From the NCBI GenBank assembly GCA_015680685.1, contig MNCI01025409.1, positions 326,634-390,633 on the forward strand: a stretch of DNA of 64,000 nt. The letters run 5' to 3'. The position numbers and the translations under genes were made by a program. The notes under the pieces were generated by a model that saw nothing but the letters and a program-made list of their open reading frames with translations, had not been told where the DNA came from and made no database searches. The DNA comes from Gnetum montanum. Taxonomy: Eukaryota > Streptophyta > Gnetopsida > Gnetales > Gnetaceae. This document shows, in pieces, positions 11,396 through 23,853 of the stretch; the stretch's first letter is position 1; each line of letters opens with the position of its first letter.

Positions 11396-12440
11396 AACAA
11401 ATGGAAATACAAATTCTCATCATGACATGTCTAATGAAGATGAATCCTTCTTGGCTACTAGGGGCCTAATACAAATTAGGGAGGTAGTTCAAATATCCCA
11501 AAGGCATTAAAGGAACAACTGCATCAAATAGCTTGATATGGACAACATTCCTAAATTTAAGGGAGACTATAATTCTAATCCACAACATCACTTACAAGCC
11601 TTCCATGATGCATGGGCCTTGCAAAATATTGAACATAAGTAGAAAAAGCTTATGCTCTTCCCTAGGATATTAATAGATGAAGCTGCAAGTTGGTATAGAT
11701 CATTAGAACCAAATCCCACCCACTGGTGGTCCACAATGTTGAAACTCTTCAACAAAAAATACCAAACCTATGTCATAGTGTCCAACCTAAGAAAACAAAT
11801 CCAAGGGAAGAAGCAAGAAAATCATGAATCCTCAGATGTGGCCTTAGATAGATACTATTCTATACTACATAGATTTCTAGGCCATGATTTCTCTCAAAAA
11901 GAGTAACTTTTTTCACATCATAGATGGGCATCATAATCAAATGAGGGATACCCTTGGGATCTATGCCCCAAGTTGATTATATGAACTAAAAGTCCATCAG
12001 ATACAAAGGCTAGTTGAGTAAGTGGCAAAAGAAGAAGGAGAGCTATGTAAATGAGAAAATGTTAAGGAATATAATTTGGACCCAACTATTCAAAAGAAGA
12101 GGATCCATATCTATGATGAGGAAAAAGAGGTAGCTCTTGATGAGGTGACTTCACAATAAACTTTTTCAATACAAAAGTCTATCAATGAGCTTAAAGCAAG
12201 GATAGATAAAATGTGGGATTTTATGAATGACAAAGTTACAACTTACATGAAAACCATAGAGGATATAGTAAATCAAAATGAATCAAGTAATCAAAAAAGA
12301 AGAGGAAAAAGAAGTAAGAAATAGGTAGGAACACTTATTAACAAAAAGAAAAAATTACAGTAGAAGAAGAGGCTATAGACTCAACCACATAAGAGGATGA
12401 TGGATGTGACATTTGCCTATATGATCATCCAAAGGGCTAT
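11396..12440 (+). pseudogene. E1 gag (capsid and C-terminal part)
   Basis: It begins in the middle of gag at the block DESFLATRGLIQIREVVQIS. It continues DNIPKFKGDYNSNP and LQAFHDAWALQNIE, then an 84-codon open stretch (11652-11906) with WYRSLEPNPTHWWSTMLKLF and LFNKKYQTYVIVSNLRKQIQ. A Lys/Glu-rich tail runs to 12340 and ends in a zinc-knuckle relic CDICLYDHPKGYFP (12407-12450), where the last Cys has become Tyr. The N-terminal half of this gag is missing, removed by the same deletion that truncates E2. Confidence 0.75.
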
Positions 12441-13660
12441 TTCCTAGTCATGTTACATCTACATGTGTATTGGGATTTTTCTTTGAATCTAAAGTTCAAA
12501 AAAAAAAGCAAATGCCTAGAAAATTACCTTACTCACAAGGTAATTATAAACAATCCTATAACCAACTATACTATCCTAGTTGGACTTATTAACTTCAAAA
12601 CTACTATAATCAAACTAGAACTACCCTTATTGCTAGCTGGACTCACATGGATATTATGTTCAACAACATGTTTTTCCAACTGGTTCTACTTTCTCTACCT
12701 CAAATCACTACTACCACTCTTCTAAATATCATCAACCTGTGACATCCTCTATGGGATCACCACCTCATGCCTCTCACCCTTTGTCATATCCTCAATATTC
12801 TCATACTTCCCTCCACCACATGTCATTGCCAACAACATAGGAAGGTTTGGCACCATAGTGAAAGAATGCCACTTATGCTATGAACATACATGAAAATGAT
12901 AATGCTAATAGATCTCAACCACAACCTTGGAAGATCCACTAGTGCATCAAAACCTACAAAAGGCCAATCTAGTACAACATCCTTCCTCACAAAAACAATA
13001 TCTCTTGATCATACACAACAGCCAACAATCATCACCACTCCAACACAAGACATAAAGGATAAACCTATCACTATGGAAATATAGAAACCACTATGCATCA
13101 CTAATAATGATAAAGGGTAAAGTTTTGGGTTGGAAGTACAATTAGAAGTACAAAATATCAACACATCCCCTATACTAACCCACCATAAAGTTCAGGAGTA
13201 AGTGTGTGAGAAAAAACTAGTTTACGCAGTAGCCACTAAACTAGAAGACACCTAGTGGCTTGAAAATGAGAATATAAAATGGTTTCAGAGATGTATGGAA
13301 GCAACTAATCTACTTATTATTTTTATACTTAAGAAAATAAACCAAATAGAGGACGTAGATGCATATATCATACTTTGATTATACACCTAAAAAGGATATT
13401 AAACACAAAGTCCTAGGAATTAAAACAAAAAATCAAGAAGAAGAAGCAAATACATCTTTAACAAACACCCCCCCTCCCCCAAAATGGAAATGCCTTAGAG
13501 TCCAGATGAAGATACATCTCCAAATGATCCAAATGAGACTATCACCAGTGTTATATGTGCTACCACATGATTAATTAAATCAGTAACATGATAGATGGTA
13601 AACCAATGGTATATAACCAGGGGATTGTGCAATCCATCTCTTGAATGTGTAGCCATAAGA
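12441..13660 (+). pseudogene. E1 degenerate post-gag region without pol
   Basis: Fragments of the Pro/Tyr/Ser-rich linker can be seen near 12640-12860. From 13100 to 13570 the reading is too broken to name; RT, RNase H and integrase motifs are all absent. The distance from zinc knuckle to the post-pol TTAGTCATGG motif is only 1.2 kb, against about 4.4 kb in E6, so most of pol is deleted. Confidence 0.55.
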
Positions 13661-15802
13661 TTAGTCATGGAGGAGATGCTCCATCCTGATTCAAGAACTA
13701 ATAAGTATTTTTCACCTTTTTTCTTTTACAATTTTTTATCATTTTCCTATTTCTTCCAAAATTTTCTAATTCTTAATATGTTTTTCATTTCTAAATATTT
13801 TTCTTTTCTTCAATTTTTCTCTTTTCTTGAGTCATTTTCTTTATGTTTTATAAATTTATTTTATGTTTCCATTAATAATATTGTCAAGTCATGATGTAGA
13901 AGTCAATGGTATATGTTGGGTTTTTTTGTTATGCTATCAAGATGATTGGGTAAGTAATTGTGCAAAGCAGTGAGATCACCTTATCCATCACTTTAGTTCT
14001 CTAAATTAGAAGACCTTTTATCATGAAACCAATTTTGTTCTTCTTTAATGAAACAAAAATCAATCAATGATCATTGTACCTTGAAGAAAGAGGAAATGAC
14101 TAGGTGGAAATGGCAAAGGGTGTGACCTCAAGGGGATTTATTGGTTTCTCTTTTTGACTTTCTTTGTGTGGTTTATGACTCCTCATGGAATGTATCATCA
14201 CTCTACTGTCAACCAATAATAGAAAGCTAAAAGTCTTTGCATGGTCTGGTTCCCATCCAAAATCATAAAAAATATAAAATAAAAAAACAATAATGAAAAT
14301 TCAAAGCACACCCCTTAGACATAATAATGGGCTATAAGCATTGGTTATGGGGCTGGAAAAACATGTTACCCATGCTTGAAGGCATCACCCTAACTAAGGC
14401 CCTTCTTTCCTTCTCTTTTCTTCTCTTTCGGGAGTGATGATTATTCTTATAGGTGGTTTTGGACTCATGGTGGTCAATAGGAAGGAACACATCAATGTGA
14501 GCTCACTGTTCATGGTATGGACTTGGTTTGAAACTTGGATGAATCATTATACTAATCATTTTAATCACACTTGACCCAAGAACTATTGTGGACATGGTTA
14601 AGTACCTTACATTCCCATCTCTACAATCCCTTCTCATTCCATTATTCATGTCATTGCTTCATGTGATTGTAAGCCCAATGGTTTTGTATAGTATAGTGAA
14701 ACATCCCAACCAAGGTAGTTGTATGTTTTTTGGAACAAAGGCATGGTCTACACTTAACTTCTCAAGTGTCGACAGACATCTATATAAGTGGTTATGCAAG
14801 GGCATTATCGCAGGAGCCTAATTTGGGAAGGACACACTTACATAACTTTTTTTGATCATGACTTTGAACTAACCTTCATACCTTCTAGAACATCAGTGAA
14901 AATTTCTTTGAATTTATGCATGATTTTGGAACTACTTCTCATTTGTTTCATTAATTTTTCCTACTTTTCTATTTTCATATTCATTAATATTTCTTGGCAT
15001 TCTTCTAAATTAGGCCTTTGGTTTCAATTGTTCAAAAAATTGTGCACTTTTGAAGTTACGCTCATTAGCCATTAGGGCTAGGGAGGTCAACTTTGAAATT
15101 TTTTGAAATTTTTAAATTTTTTTTTCTAACATCCTATTTTTGAACATTGTGGTAAGTAATAGTAATTGCCAAAAATAATATGAATAGCTTGATGATTTTA
15201 GTTATCTCACAGCCTTGGGCATAGTATGTTGTCATCACCTTATGCTTAAAAGCAAACTAAAGGATTAAAAAAGGGTTAATTATTAAGGAAAATTTATCAA
15301 AACTAATGTTGATCCTTTGGTGACTACATGTGATGCTAAAAGAAATGCCTAATAAGAATGGTCTTTTTCCAAGCACAAATATGCCATGGACAAATAATAG
15401 CACATATAGGATAATGACTCAAACATCACATGATTGCTAAATCCATGGGACAATAAGCAAAAATTTTAGTCCATCCTTTAAGAATGTTCTACATAACTAA
15501 AGAATCATTGAAATAATAATCAAGGTTGATAGTTTTCCACCACTAGCGGAAATAAGAAGAATCATCTTCAGCGGATTTTTAAAGACCTATGCAAATTTTG
15601 TAATCTTCAATGTCTATCTAGTCTTTTTATAATTTTGTCATTTTTTAATGCATCCACTTGAATAAAATTTTGTAATGCAACACACAGAGTCAATGAATAG
15701 TAAGCATCAATCAATAATCCCATCATTTTCAATTTTTTGTAAAAAAAGGCTCAGCCCTATCATGTTAAATTGAGGATGAGCTTTTACTCCATCATGGGAT
15801 TA
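13661..15802 (+). other. E1 long 3' non-coding region with polypurine tracts
   Basis: Opens with TTAGTCATGGAGGAGATG (13661-13678), the same motif that follows pol in E3, E4 and E6. A conserved block at about 14230-14360 contains TTTGCATGGTCTGGTTCCCA, CAAAGCACACCCCTTAGAC and GGGCTATAAGCA. It closes with a decayed purine tract (CATCATGGGATTA, 15791-15803) directly before the 3' LTR. Short open frames here have no family match and I regard the region as untranslated. Confidence 0.65.
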
Positions 15803-16535
15803 TGTTGATGCAATTTCTTTGATACAATCACTTCAATGTAGCTTCCTCAATGCAGCTACCTCAACATAGTTGCTTTGATGTAGCCATGTCAATGCATACC
15901 CATTAACGTGATCTAATCAATGCATGTAATGATGCATTGATGTGTCCCATTGATGTAGTGTCTATTTTCACCTATAAATACATGTACTCCTACCATGTAT
16001 TGGCATTGTTTTGTAAATAGAGTAGCCAAACTCTTATAGTTTTATTCTGTAGTCTTAGAGAATAATCAATGAGTGCTTGCAGTGTGAATTTGAGTCAGTT
16101 GTATGGTGCCTTATTTGAGTGGCAATGTACCTAGACACATTCCATGAATGGCAATAAGATTGAGATTGATTCTTATTCATTACAACAATTTTACTTAGAT
16201 TAGATTTACTTTCCATGAAATTCACTTTTCATGTACTTAGTTAATATCTACATTTCATGCAAGTTAATGAATTGGTAGAATGAGCGTGACCAATTTTGAA
16301 CATAAGCACATATTCACTTGGTAATCCCAATAGTGGATACGTGAGTTCAAGACATGTATGGAAAGCTGGGAACAAATACTCATTGATTGTAGGATAGTTT
16401 AGCATTTATCTTCCTATTGTTAATTAGATTAAATAATTAATTTCTTTATTATTGTTAAGAGTAGCACAAGGCCAAACAATATCAAAAATCATATGCCTCA
16501 CTTTAGACTAAACCATACATGACAAAGCTACCACT
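15803..16535 (+). repeat. 3' LTR of E1, first part
   Basis: Starts TGTTGATGC after the purine tract, with TATA box ACCTATAAATACATG near 15968. Similar to the 5' LTR of E1 from the TATA onward; the U3 motif array differs in sequence and spacing. It breaks off at CTACCACT, where E3 is inserted, and continues at 39119. Confidence 0.85.
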
Positions 16536-17407
16536 GGTTGGCCGTGTCAACGGGATGCTGTCTATGCAACCCCATCAATAGGATGTCATTGACGTGATCT
16601 CGTTGACAAGGCCCCCTATTTTCACCTATAAATGTGCATCTTTAGCCACATTTATTACACTAAGTCTCATAGTTGTAGTGAAGCTCTTGTAATTTTTTCA
16701 TTCATAAGTTAGAATATTTTTTAATTCATAAGTTAGAATATTTTTTAAGTGCCTACAATAGGAGTCAAAGAGTGTACAAATATTTATTCAGGCACTATTG
16801 TACCTAAGCATTGTAGTGTGTGCATCAATAAATATGATTCTAATAAACCTTGCAGCACTTTGAAATAGATTAATTATTTCTTTTATGCATTTAATATTTT
16901 AAGTAATTTCATTAAATGTTTTAAGTAATTAATCAATTAATTAAGCTAGATTAAATAACTATTAATTAGTATACATAAGTATGATCACTTCAAGCATACA
17001 TGTAACACTTGGTAATCCCAATAACACTTAATGTTTCGTAACCTAGTAGTGTTATACATGTTTAGGATGTGTATGAAAAGTGGGAATAGATGCTTATGTT
17101 AGGATTAGTTAAGCGTTAGCTAGTTATTATATTAAATTAGCAATTAAATATCTTTATTCAGTATTATTTATTCTTAGGCAACTTATTACATATAAACATA
17201 AAAATGATAAAAATTATATACCTCAATTATACTTAACCATATTCTTGTACTCATGAGTATAAGTGGGAAGACAATGATTGCAACGATTAGTTTCACCTTC
17301 TAGAATTAGTGTACTTAAAAGGCTAGAATTCCCTGGAATTTGACCAAATTGTGTGTGAATTCTAGTGACTAGTATGGTTGGATGTAGGGTACACTTGCTA
17401 CTCATCA
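16536..17407 (+). repeat. 5' LTR of E3
   Basis: Lacks the first bases present in the 3' copy (38250 onward). U3 has GTCAACGGGATG, GTCATTGACGTG and CTCGTTGACAAGG, an inverted GTCAAC/TTGAC array, then TATA in ACCTATAAATGTG (16628). A 24-bp tandem duplication (16701-16724 and 16725-16748) is not in the 3' LTR. Ends TACTCATCA. Confidence 0.85.
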
Positions 17408-17426
17408 TTGGCACCATTACTAGGGA
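17408..17426 (+). promoter_or_regulatory. Primer binding site of E3 (tRNA-Asp type)
   Basis: TTGGCACCATTACTAGGGA, directly after the LTR. Relative to TGGCGCCGTTGCCGGGGA all differences are G-to-A or C-to-T, the changes expected from methylated CpG/CHG decay. tRNA-Asp priming is an established trait of Athila-type elements. Confidence 0.8.
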
Positions 17427-17603
17427 TTTGTAGTTTGCTATGTGCACAAGCTAGGACTTAGTGAAAATTATTTAGGATCATAAAAACGAATCCTAAAGTA
17501 GTAATCATTCAAATAATTATTATTATTATTATTAAAGAACATTTATATTTTTCTTCTAAGTGAAAATGTATTTTTCTCACAGGCATGATGAATCAAAACC
17601 ACC

Positions 17604-19761
17604 AATGCCCCAAGAATTCAAAGTGATGTATACTCATCCAAATGAGTTTGTGCCTAATTTTGCCTTCATCTTGCACTAGGATGAATAGTTATGGTGGAGA
17701 GACATAGAGGATAATGTTGTGTTGTTGCTCAACCAATTTTTTCTTGGGATGCTACCCCAAACTCTTAAGAGGTTGGGCATTCAAGATCTCCATAAAGAAT
17801 ACATCGTGCAGAACCATGATAATTGGGACTATCATTCCACAGAAACACAATGCAAAAGAGATCAACACCAGGAGAAGTGTCATAAAGCTATGAAGGGGAA
17901 ATGATTCACTAACCCCTTGTTCTTGCTGAACTAAAAAGACAATGAGGATTCTCCCTTTAGGGATTCTCAACATAAATATTCTCCACCCCTTGACTCCAAT
18001 GAAGGGGGTTTGAACCCAAACTTACAATTCACTATGAACAATCCTGGTTTAGGAAAAAGTGGGAGCCAAGGCAGGGGCTTGGGCAAGCATCATGATGATA
18101 ATAAATTTGATGATTATGATCATGACAAGTGGAGAGAAGGTGGTAGACACTGTGGTGATGGAAATCCTCCTTCCTCTTCATCCTCTTCATCTACATCTTC
18201 TTCTTCCTTCTTTGACTATGACCAAAATCATAGAGGAAAACACTATAATGGAAGTGAATGGTGGGACAACAATGACCATAGGCCCCATCATGAATAAAGG
18301 AATAGTAGAGGAAATTTTAGGCATCATCAAAATTGTGATGATGATGAACCTTTTCTTGCAACTCAAAGCATGCTAAACATCACATAGGCAATTAGAATTC
18401 CAACTAGGCATGTGAAAGATAGTAGAATCAAGAGGTTGCATATGAACAATATCCCCAAATTTGAGGGGGGCATAACTCAGATTCACAGACCCATCTTTGA
18501 GCCTTTCACAATTCCTACACCTTTCAAAAAATAAAGATAGACTAAAAAAAATTAAGTGATTTTCCAAGACACTCACAAAAGAAGTAGAAAGTTGTTACTA
18601 CTCATTGGAGCTAGAATCAATTCATAAATGGAGTACTATGCTTGAGCTATTCAATGATAAATATCAAACATACACTAAAGTGTCCAATTTGAGAAAACAA
18701 ATCCAAGGCTTATGACAATAAATACATGAACCATTGGATGCAGCCATGGACAAGTATTATTTCCTTTTGCATAGATGTCCTAACCATGGTTATTCTCAAT
18801 AGGAGCAACTTTGCCATATCATAGAAGGACTTTACTTAGAAAAAAGGAGAACTCTTTCGGTCTATGCCTAAGGAAGACTATCAAAACATAGAGTCCATCA
18901 GATCTAAAGGCTAACTGAGAAAGTTGCAAAAGAACAAGGAGAATTGAGAAAATGAGAAAGTGCTAAAGAATATAATCGAGACCCTTCCATAAAAAAAAAG
19001 GAGGTCTGATTCTATGCTAGTGATGAGGAGTCATCACTTGATGAAGTGATACAGCAAAAAAACCTTGCTGATTTAAAAATATGTTTCCAAAATTTTGGCT
19101 AAGGTGGATAAAATATGAAAATATTTGAATGAAAAATTCCAAATAGTGTTGAAAATTGTAGAAGAATCCAAAGAGTAATGTAGTGATCATGATCACAGGA
19201 GAAGAAAGAAAGCTAAATGTGCCTACCAAAGGCATAAGGATAGAGCTACTGTAGTAGAAGAGGTTGTGTAGTTAGAATTAAATGATGATGGTGGGTGTGA
19301 CATCTACCAATATGAACATCCTAAGGAATGTTACCCTATTGTGTCACACTTACAGAAATCTAGGGTGTACACTCTGAATCCTAGATTGACAAGAAGGCAA
19401 ACACCCAAAATATTACCTTATCCTCAAGGAAATCCTAGGTAGTTTCACCAACAACAAGCTTATTATCCAAGTAGAGCTCCACCACAATCATATTAGTATC
19501 ATCAATGGTAGCACCCACATTCATGAGGGATGCCACTGCCAAGGCAATAGTACCCTTACAGGTAGCCAAATCCATATGGATACTATGTTCAACAATCCAT
19601 GTCTCCACGAGACTCTTCCAATATGCCTCATTTTAGCATTACTACTACCCTTTGGAATACTATAGAGCTCATTCTCTATCTCCCATAGGGTAGCCCCCAT
19701 TTCATTAGTATCCTCCTCATCCTTCTGCACATGGCCTTCCATCCTTAACCCAATTACCACC
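17604..19761 (+). pseudogene. E3 gag and zinc-knuckle region, interrupted by E4
   Basis: Starts near MPQEFKVMYTHPNEFVPN and runs through LKRLGIQDLHKEYIVQNHDN. A Ser/Gly/Asp/His-rich segment follows (18010-18300, ending SSSSSSSTSSSS). The capsid region is frame-broken (NIPKFEGG at 18450). The zinc knuckle CDIYQYEHPKECYP (19299-19340) has lost its second Cys. The Pro/Gln/Tyr-rich linker begins and is cut at 19761 by the CCACC target duplication of E4; it resumes at 29182. Confidence 0.75.
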
Positions 19762-20486
19762 TGATGGGACACGATATTCCATGGGCTGCGATATCGCATC
19801 CCCCATGATATCGTGTACGAGATATCGCAGTGCGTTGTCAAATCTATAAATAATAGGCGACTCTCCCTTATTTCTAATTCTAGGTCTAGACTGTAGCAAA
19901 ACTCTGGTAGTTTGATCCCTCCAGAGATAGAATATTTTCCATGTGCCTGTAGTAGGAGCTCCAAAGTGAATGGATCTTTATTCGAGCAAATATTGTACTT
20001 GAACACAATTTTGTGTACGGCAATAAAGATGAACTTCTTGGATAAACCTTGCAGTGCATGGAATAGGCTAAATAGGATTTTATTTATTGTTATTTACTAT
20101 TTATCATTTAATCGCTTTATTAGTAATTAAATCTCTCTCAACCCTTCTCTCCTAGTTAAGTGCCTTAGTATGACTGCTTCGAGCACGTGCGTTACGCTTG
20201 GTGATCCCAGCAATGACTAGCATTTGGTAACCAAGGTTGCACCGGTTCAGGGTGTGAATAGTAAGTGGGAATGGATGCTAATGCTAGGTTAATTAAGGCT
20301 TAGTTAGTTAGTTAGAGTTAGTTAATTAGTCTCTTTACCTTTCACCTTGTCAACATAGGAGATAAAACAGAAAAGACATAAAAATCATATACCTCAGACT
20401 TACTTAACCATACAACCATGAAAAATACAAGTAAGTCTGGGAAGACAATGAATAATTAACCTTAAGTGTTCCATGAGGTGTGTAGG
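19762..20486 (+). repeat. 5' LTR of E4, ending in an assembly gap
   Basis: GATATC-palindrome type. About 70 bp of palindromic U3 motifs precede TATA (AATCTATAAATAATAGG, near 19841); the R region with CAATAAAGATG and U5 follow. Compared with the 3' LTR, roughly the last 100 bases and the PBS are hidden in the N run at 20487-20524. Confidence 0.88.
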
Positions 20487-20524
20487 NNNNNNNNNNNNNN
20501 NNNNNNNNNNNNNNNNNNNNNNNN
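20487..20524. other. Assembly gap (38 N)
   Basis: The 3' LTR shows that at least about 100 bases of LTR, plus PBS and leader, belong here. The gap length is therefore not the true distance. Any open frame spanning it is an artefact. Confidence 0.95.
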
Positions 20525-22350
20525 AATGTCTTCTTCTTCTTCTCACAAGAGCATTACACCACCTAGGGATCATACAAGAAACAGTCGGTAGTCTAAAACA
20601 CATAACCAAAATTAGCCAGTTCCTCAACAATATAGGGTGGTATATACTCATCCTGATGAGTATATACCTGATTTTACTTTTATCCTCCATCAGGATGAAC
20701 AGATGCGTTGGAGAGAATTGCAAGGTAACATAGTGTTACCTCTAGATCGTGCAGTCCCCAACATGCTTCTTCGTGCTTTGGCATAGATAAGCATGATGGA
20801 ATTATATGTTGAATATGTTGTGACAGATTTTGACATAAGGGATTACCATCCTACATCCGCACAATGTTCAAGGGACTCAAGGTAGAAGAGCCACCATACA
20901 TTGTTGAAGGGCAAAGGGGTCCCGCATGTCCTAAGTGAAATTAGAGATGGTGAACCACTTATAACAGGTTCTCTATCAAAAGATGTTCCCTCTCCTAACG
21001 AAAGTGAGGAGGTGGGGTATTAGAACCTATGCTCCATGATACAAAACCCTAGTTTTGATCCCCGTGAACACCAATTGTTCACCGAGGGAACAAAAACACA
21101 TGACAAGGACAGGCACTCAGATTGTCATCACGATTGGGGCTGAAGCCACAGAAGAGAAGGTGAGAAACATCATCATGGAGATGGTTCTACTTCTTCTTCC
21201 CCTTCATCACATCATTCACCCTCTCCTTCCACATCGGGGCATAGTCATCAAGAGCATAATGGTGAGAATAAGGGTAAGAGAAATGAGAGACCTCGACAAG
21301 AGAGTCAAGAGAGAGGACGAGGGTAGTCAAGAGAATCAAGGCATGAACGAAGAGAAAGTAGGGAACAATGTAGACATCATAGACTTCATGAAAGAGATGA
21401 TCATGATGAACCCTTACTTACCACCTGAAGTATGTTAGATATAACGGAGGCTGTGAGAATACCAACAAGGCATCAAAAAGATAGTTGGATCAAGTTCTTA
21501 GATATGAACAATATCCCACGATTTGAAGGGGGATACAATGCTGATCCGCAAAATCATTTACAAGAATTCCACGATGCCTGTGCCTTGAAAAACATAGAAA
21601 ATGAGTGGTAAAAATTAAATTTATTTCCTAGGACACTCATAAAGGAAGCAGAGAGTTGGTACCAGTCCTAAGAACTAGAAACCATCAGGAGGTGGAGTAC
21701 AATGTTAGAACTTTTCAACGATAAATATCAGACATACTCCAGAGTGTCTAACTTGCGTAAGTAGATCCAAGGATGGAAGCAAGGTACTCATGAATCCTTG
21801 GATGCTACCATGGGCCACTACTATGCATTGTTACATCATTGCTCAGACCATGGTTACGCACAACAAGATCAACTACGCCATATCGTAGATGGGCTAAGGT
21901 ATGAAACTAGGAGAACCCTTGGAACTTATGCCCAAGGAAGACTATTAGAACTTAGATCCCATGAAATTCACATATTGTTGGAATAAGTAGCCAAAGAATA
22001 AGGGGAGCTAAAAAAAAGAGAGAGTGCGGAAGAATATAACTACGATCCTTCCCTTTGGAAGAGAGGAGTGAGATTCTACGATGAAGAGGATGAGTCACCA
22101 CTCAAAGAGTTGGTGAATAGGAAAACCTTGCCACTTCAAAAGCGAACAACAAAAGTATCAGCTAAGGTAGATGAAATATGGAGCTCCTTAGACAATAAAA
22201 TGGAAACCATCCTAAAGATTGTAGAGGAATCTAAGGAGGAATGAAGTAGTGACAAGGATAAGAAAGAGTGGAGAGATTCATGCCCTGCACATGACAAGGG
22301 TAAGGGGAAAATAACTATCACCGATGAGATTGTGGATTCAAATACAGACA
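20525..22350 (+). pseudogene. E4 gag
   Basis: After the gap, frames encode VVYTHPDEYIPDFTFILHQD and RWRELQGNIVLPLDRAVPN, the N-terminal family block (20640-20780). A His/Ser/Arg/Glu-rich, frame-shifted middle follows (20990-21440). The capsid part is well kept: NIPRFEGGYNADP, LQEFHDACALKNIENEW, SWYQS, RRWSTMLELFNDKYQTYSRV. It continues to YETRRTLGTYAQGRLLELRS (21900-21960). A Lys/Glu-rich tail ends near 22330. Stops such as NLRK-stop-IQG are at former Gln codons. Confidence 0.85.
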
Positions 22351-23840
22351 ATGATGGTGTATGTGAGATCTGCTAATTTGACCATCCTAAGGGATGTTTC
22401 CCTATAATCTCACATCTGTAGGAATCTGGGGTGTATGCACTCAACCCAAGACTTGATAAACAGCAGGCATCCCAAAGGTTACCTTATCCCCAAGGTAACC
22501 CAAGACAGTTCCACCAACTATTGATGTACTATCCAAATGGAAATCCACCACAACCCATTGGGTAACACCAGTAGTGGCAATACCCATAGTCATGAGGGAT
22601 GCCACCGCTGAGACAACAATACCCTTACTGGAAACCAGACCCATATGGCTACTATGTGCAGCAGCCAGTTTCTCCAAGTGACTCCATGAGTCACACAACT
22701 CCACAATGTTACTATCAAGTTCAGGAGTATTTTAGAAGGACTCCTTCTCCTCTGAGAGATTCTCCACATCCATACCATCCTCCAAATGCATCCACCTTTC
22801 TCACACCATTAGTTCCAATACCACCTGCTTCAACAATGCAAGGGGAACTTCCCACTCAACTGCAGCAACGTAATGCTACGATAGTTGTAAACCTTCAACC
22901 CACTGCTGGTTCTGACAACTGTAAGAAGAGAAGACCTTTCTTCAGAACCAAAAGCCCAGACAAGCTCTCACAACCACAAGCAGTTGAGTCTATGCACACT
23001 CCTCCAACATACAAGGCTTTAGAGCTCCCTTCAAACCAACAATGGAGCATAACGCATATAGTTATGTTAACACACACCGTTGCCAACTGGATCAAGGTGG
23101 GCCACCTTCCTATGAAATTCTCTAATCCTAGAAGCCCCATAATTTATCTCCAAGTCATTGGGAATGAACCTCATAGGGCTCTTCTTGACTTAGGTTCTAG
23201 AGTCAACTTAATCTCATGAGAAATGTATAAAGCCTGGAACCTGCCTCCACTTAAGAAGAGAAATATTCAACTAGAGCTGACGACCAATCAATCACGATTC
23301 CCTTGGAATTGGTGGAGGACATCATTACCACTGTGTGTGGACCCAGCTAATTTCCTGGTAATAGAAGTCAACAGTAGCAAAGGGGACTTCCTAGTTATAA
23401 TGGGAAGGGCATGGCTAAGTACAATATACGCATGCCTAGGAATCCACAATCTTTCCTTGGAAATATCTAAAGTAAACATTTATGGAAATATCGAGAAGAA
23501 GAAAGTTCCATGAATCACATATAGTGACTCATTAGGTGATGACATGCGAGAATGCTCAGCATCTCCTACATGTAACAGGTGTGCCCTAGAAACTCTGAGA
23601 CAAAGGTGCCTATATGTAGCAACCACACAACAAGTGGACACCCTATGGTTGACAGCTAATCGAAAGAGAAATCAACCAACATGCATGGAATGAACTAGAG
23701 CAACAACTCATGTCCACAATGAAGGCATAGATACATTGGAGTGTGAGTGTCACTGACTTCCACCCCTTAACCTGAAAACATCAATTGGGAGAAGTTGGAC
23801 ACATTTAAGAAATTCAAATAGGCGTTCATTATTTCGGATC
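22351..23840 (+). pseudogene. E4 zinc knuckle, Pro-rich linker and protease; pol deleted
   Basis: Zinc knuckle CEIC-stop-FDHPKGCFP (22360-22400) has the spacing CX2CX3HX3C. Then comes a 206-codon open stretch (22599-23219) rich in Pro/Tyr/Gln (QQYPYWKPDPYGYYVQQPVS). It leads into the aspartic protease: IVMLTHTVANWIKVGHLPMK, VIGNEPHRALLDLGSRVNLI (D-S-G became D-L-G), and the second protease motif FLVIMGRAWLS (23390). After 23700 only a short relic precedes the post-pol motif at 23854, so RT, RNase H and integrase (about 2.5 kb in E6) are absent. The deletion junction lies at about 23800-23835. Confidence 0.8.
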
Positions 23841-23853
23841 TCTCCCTTTCTAT

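Noticed and set aside
20400-20733. ORFs spanning the N run
   Set aside because: They are translated through 38 unknown bases and have no family sequence.
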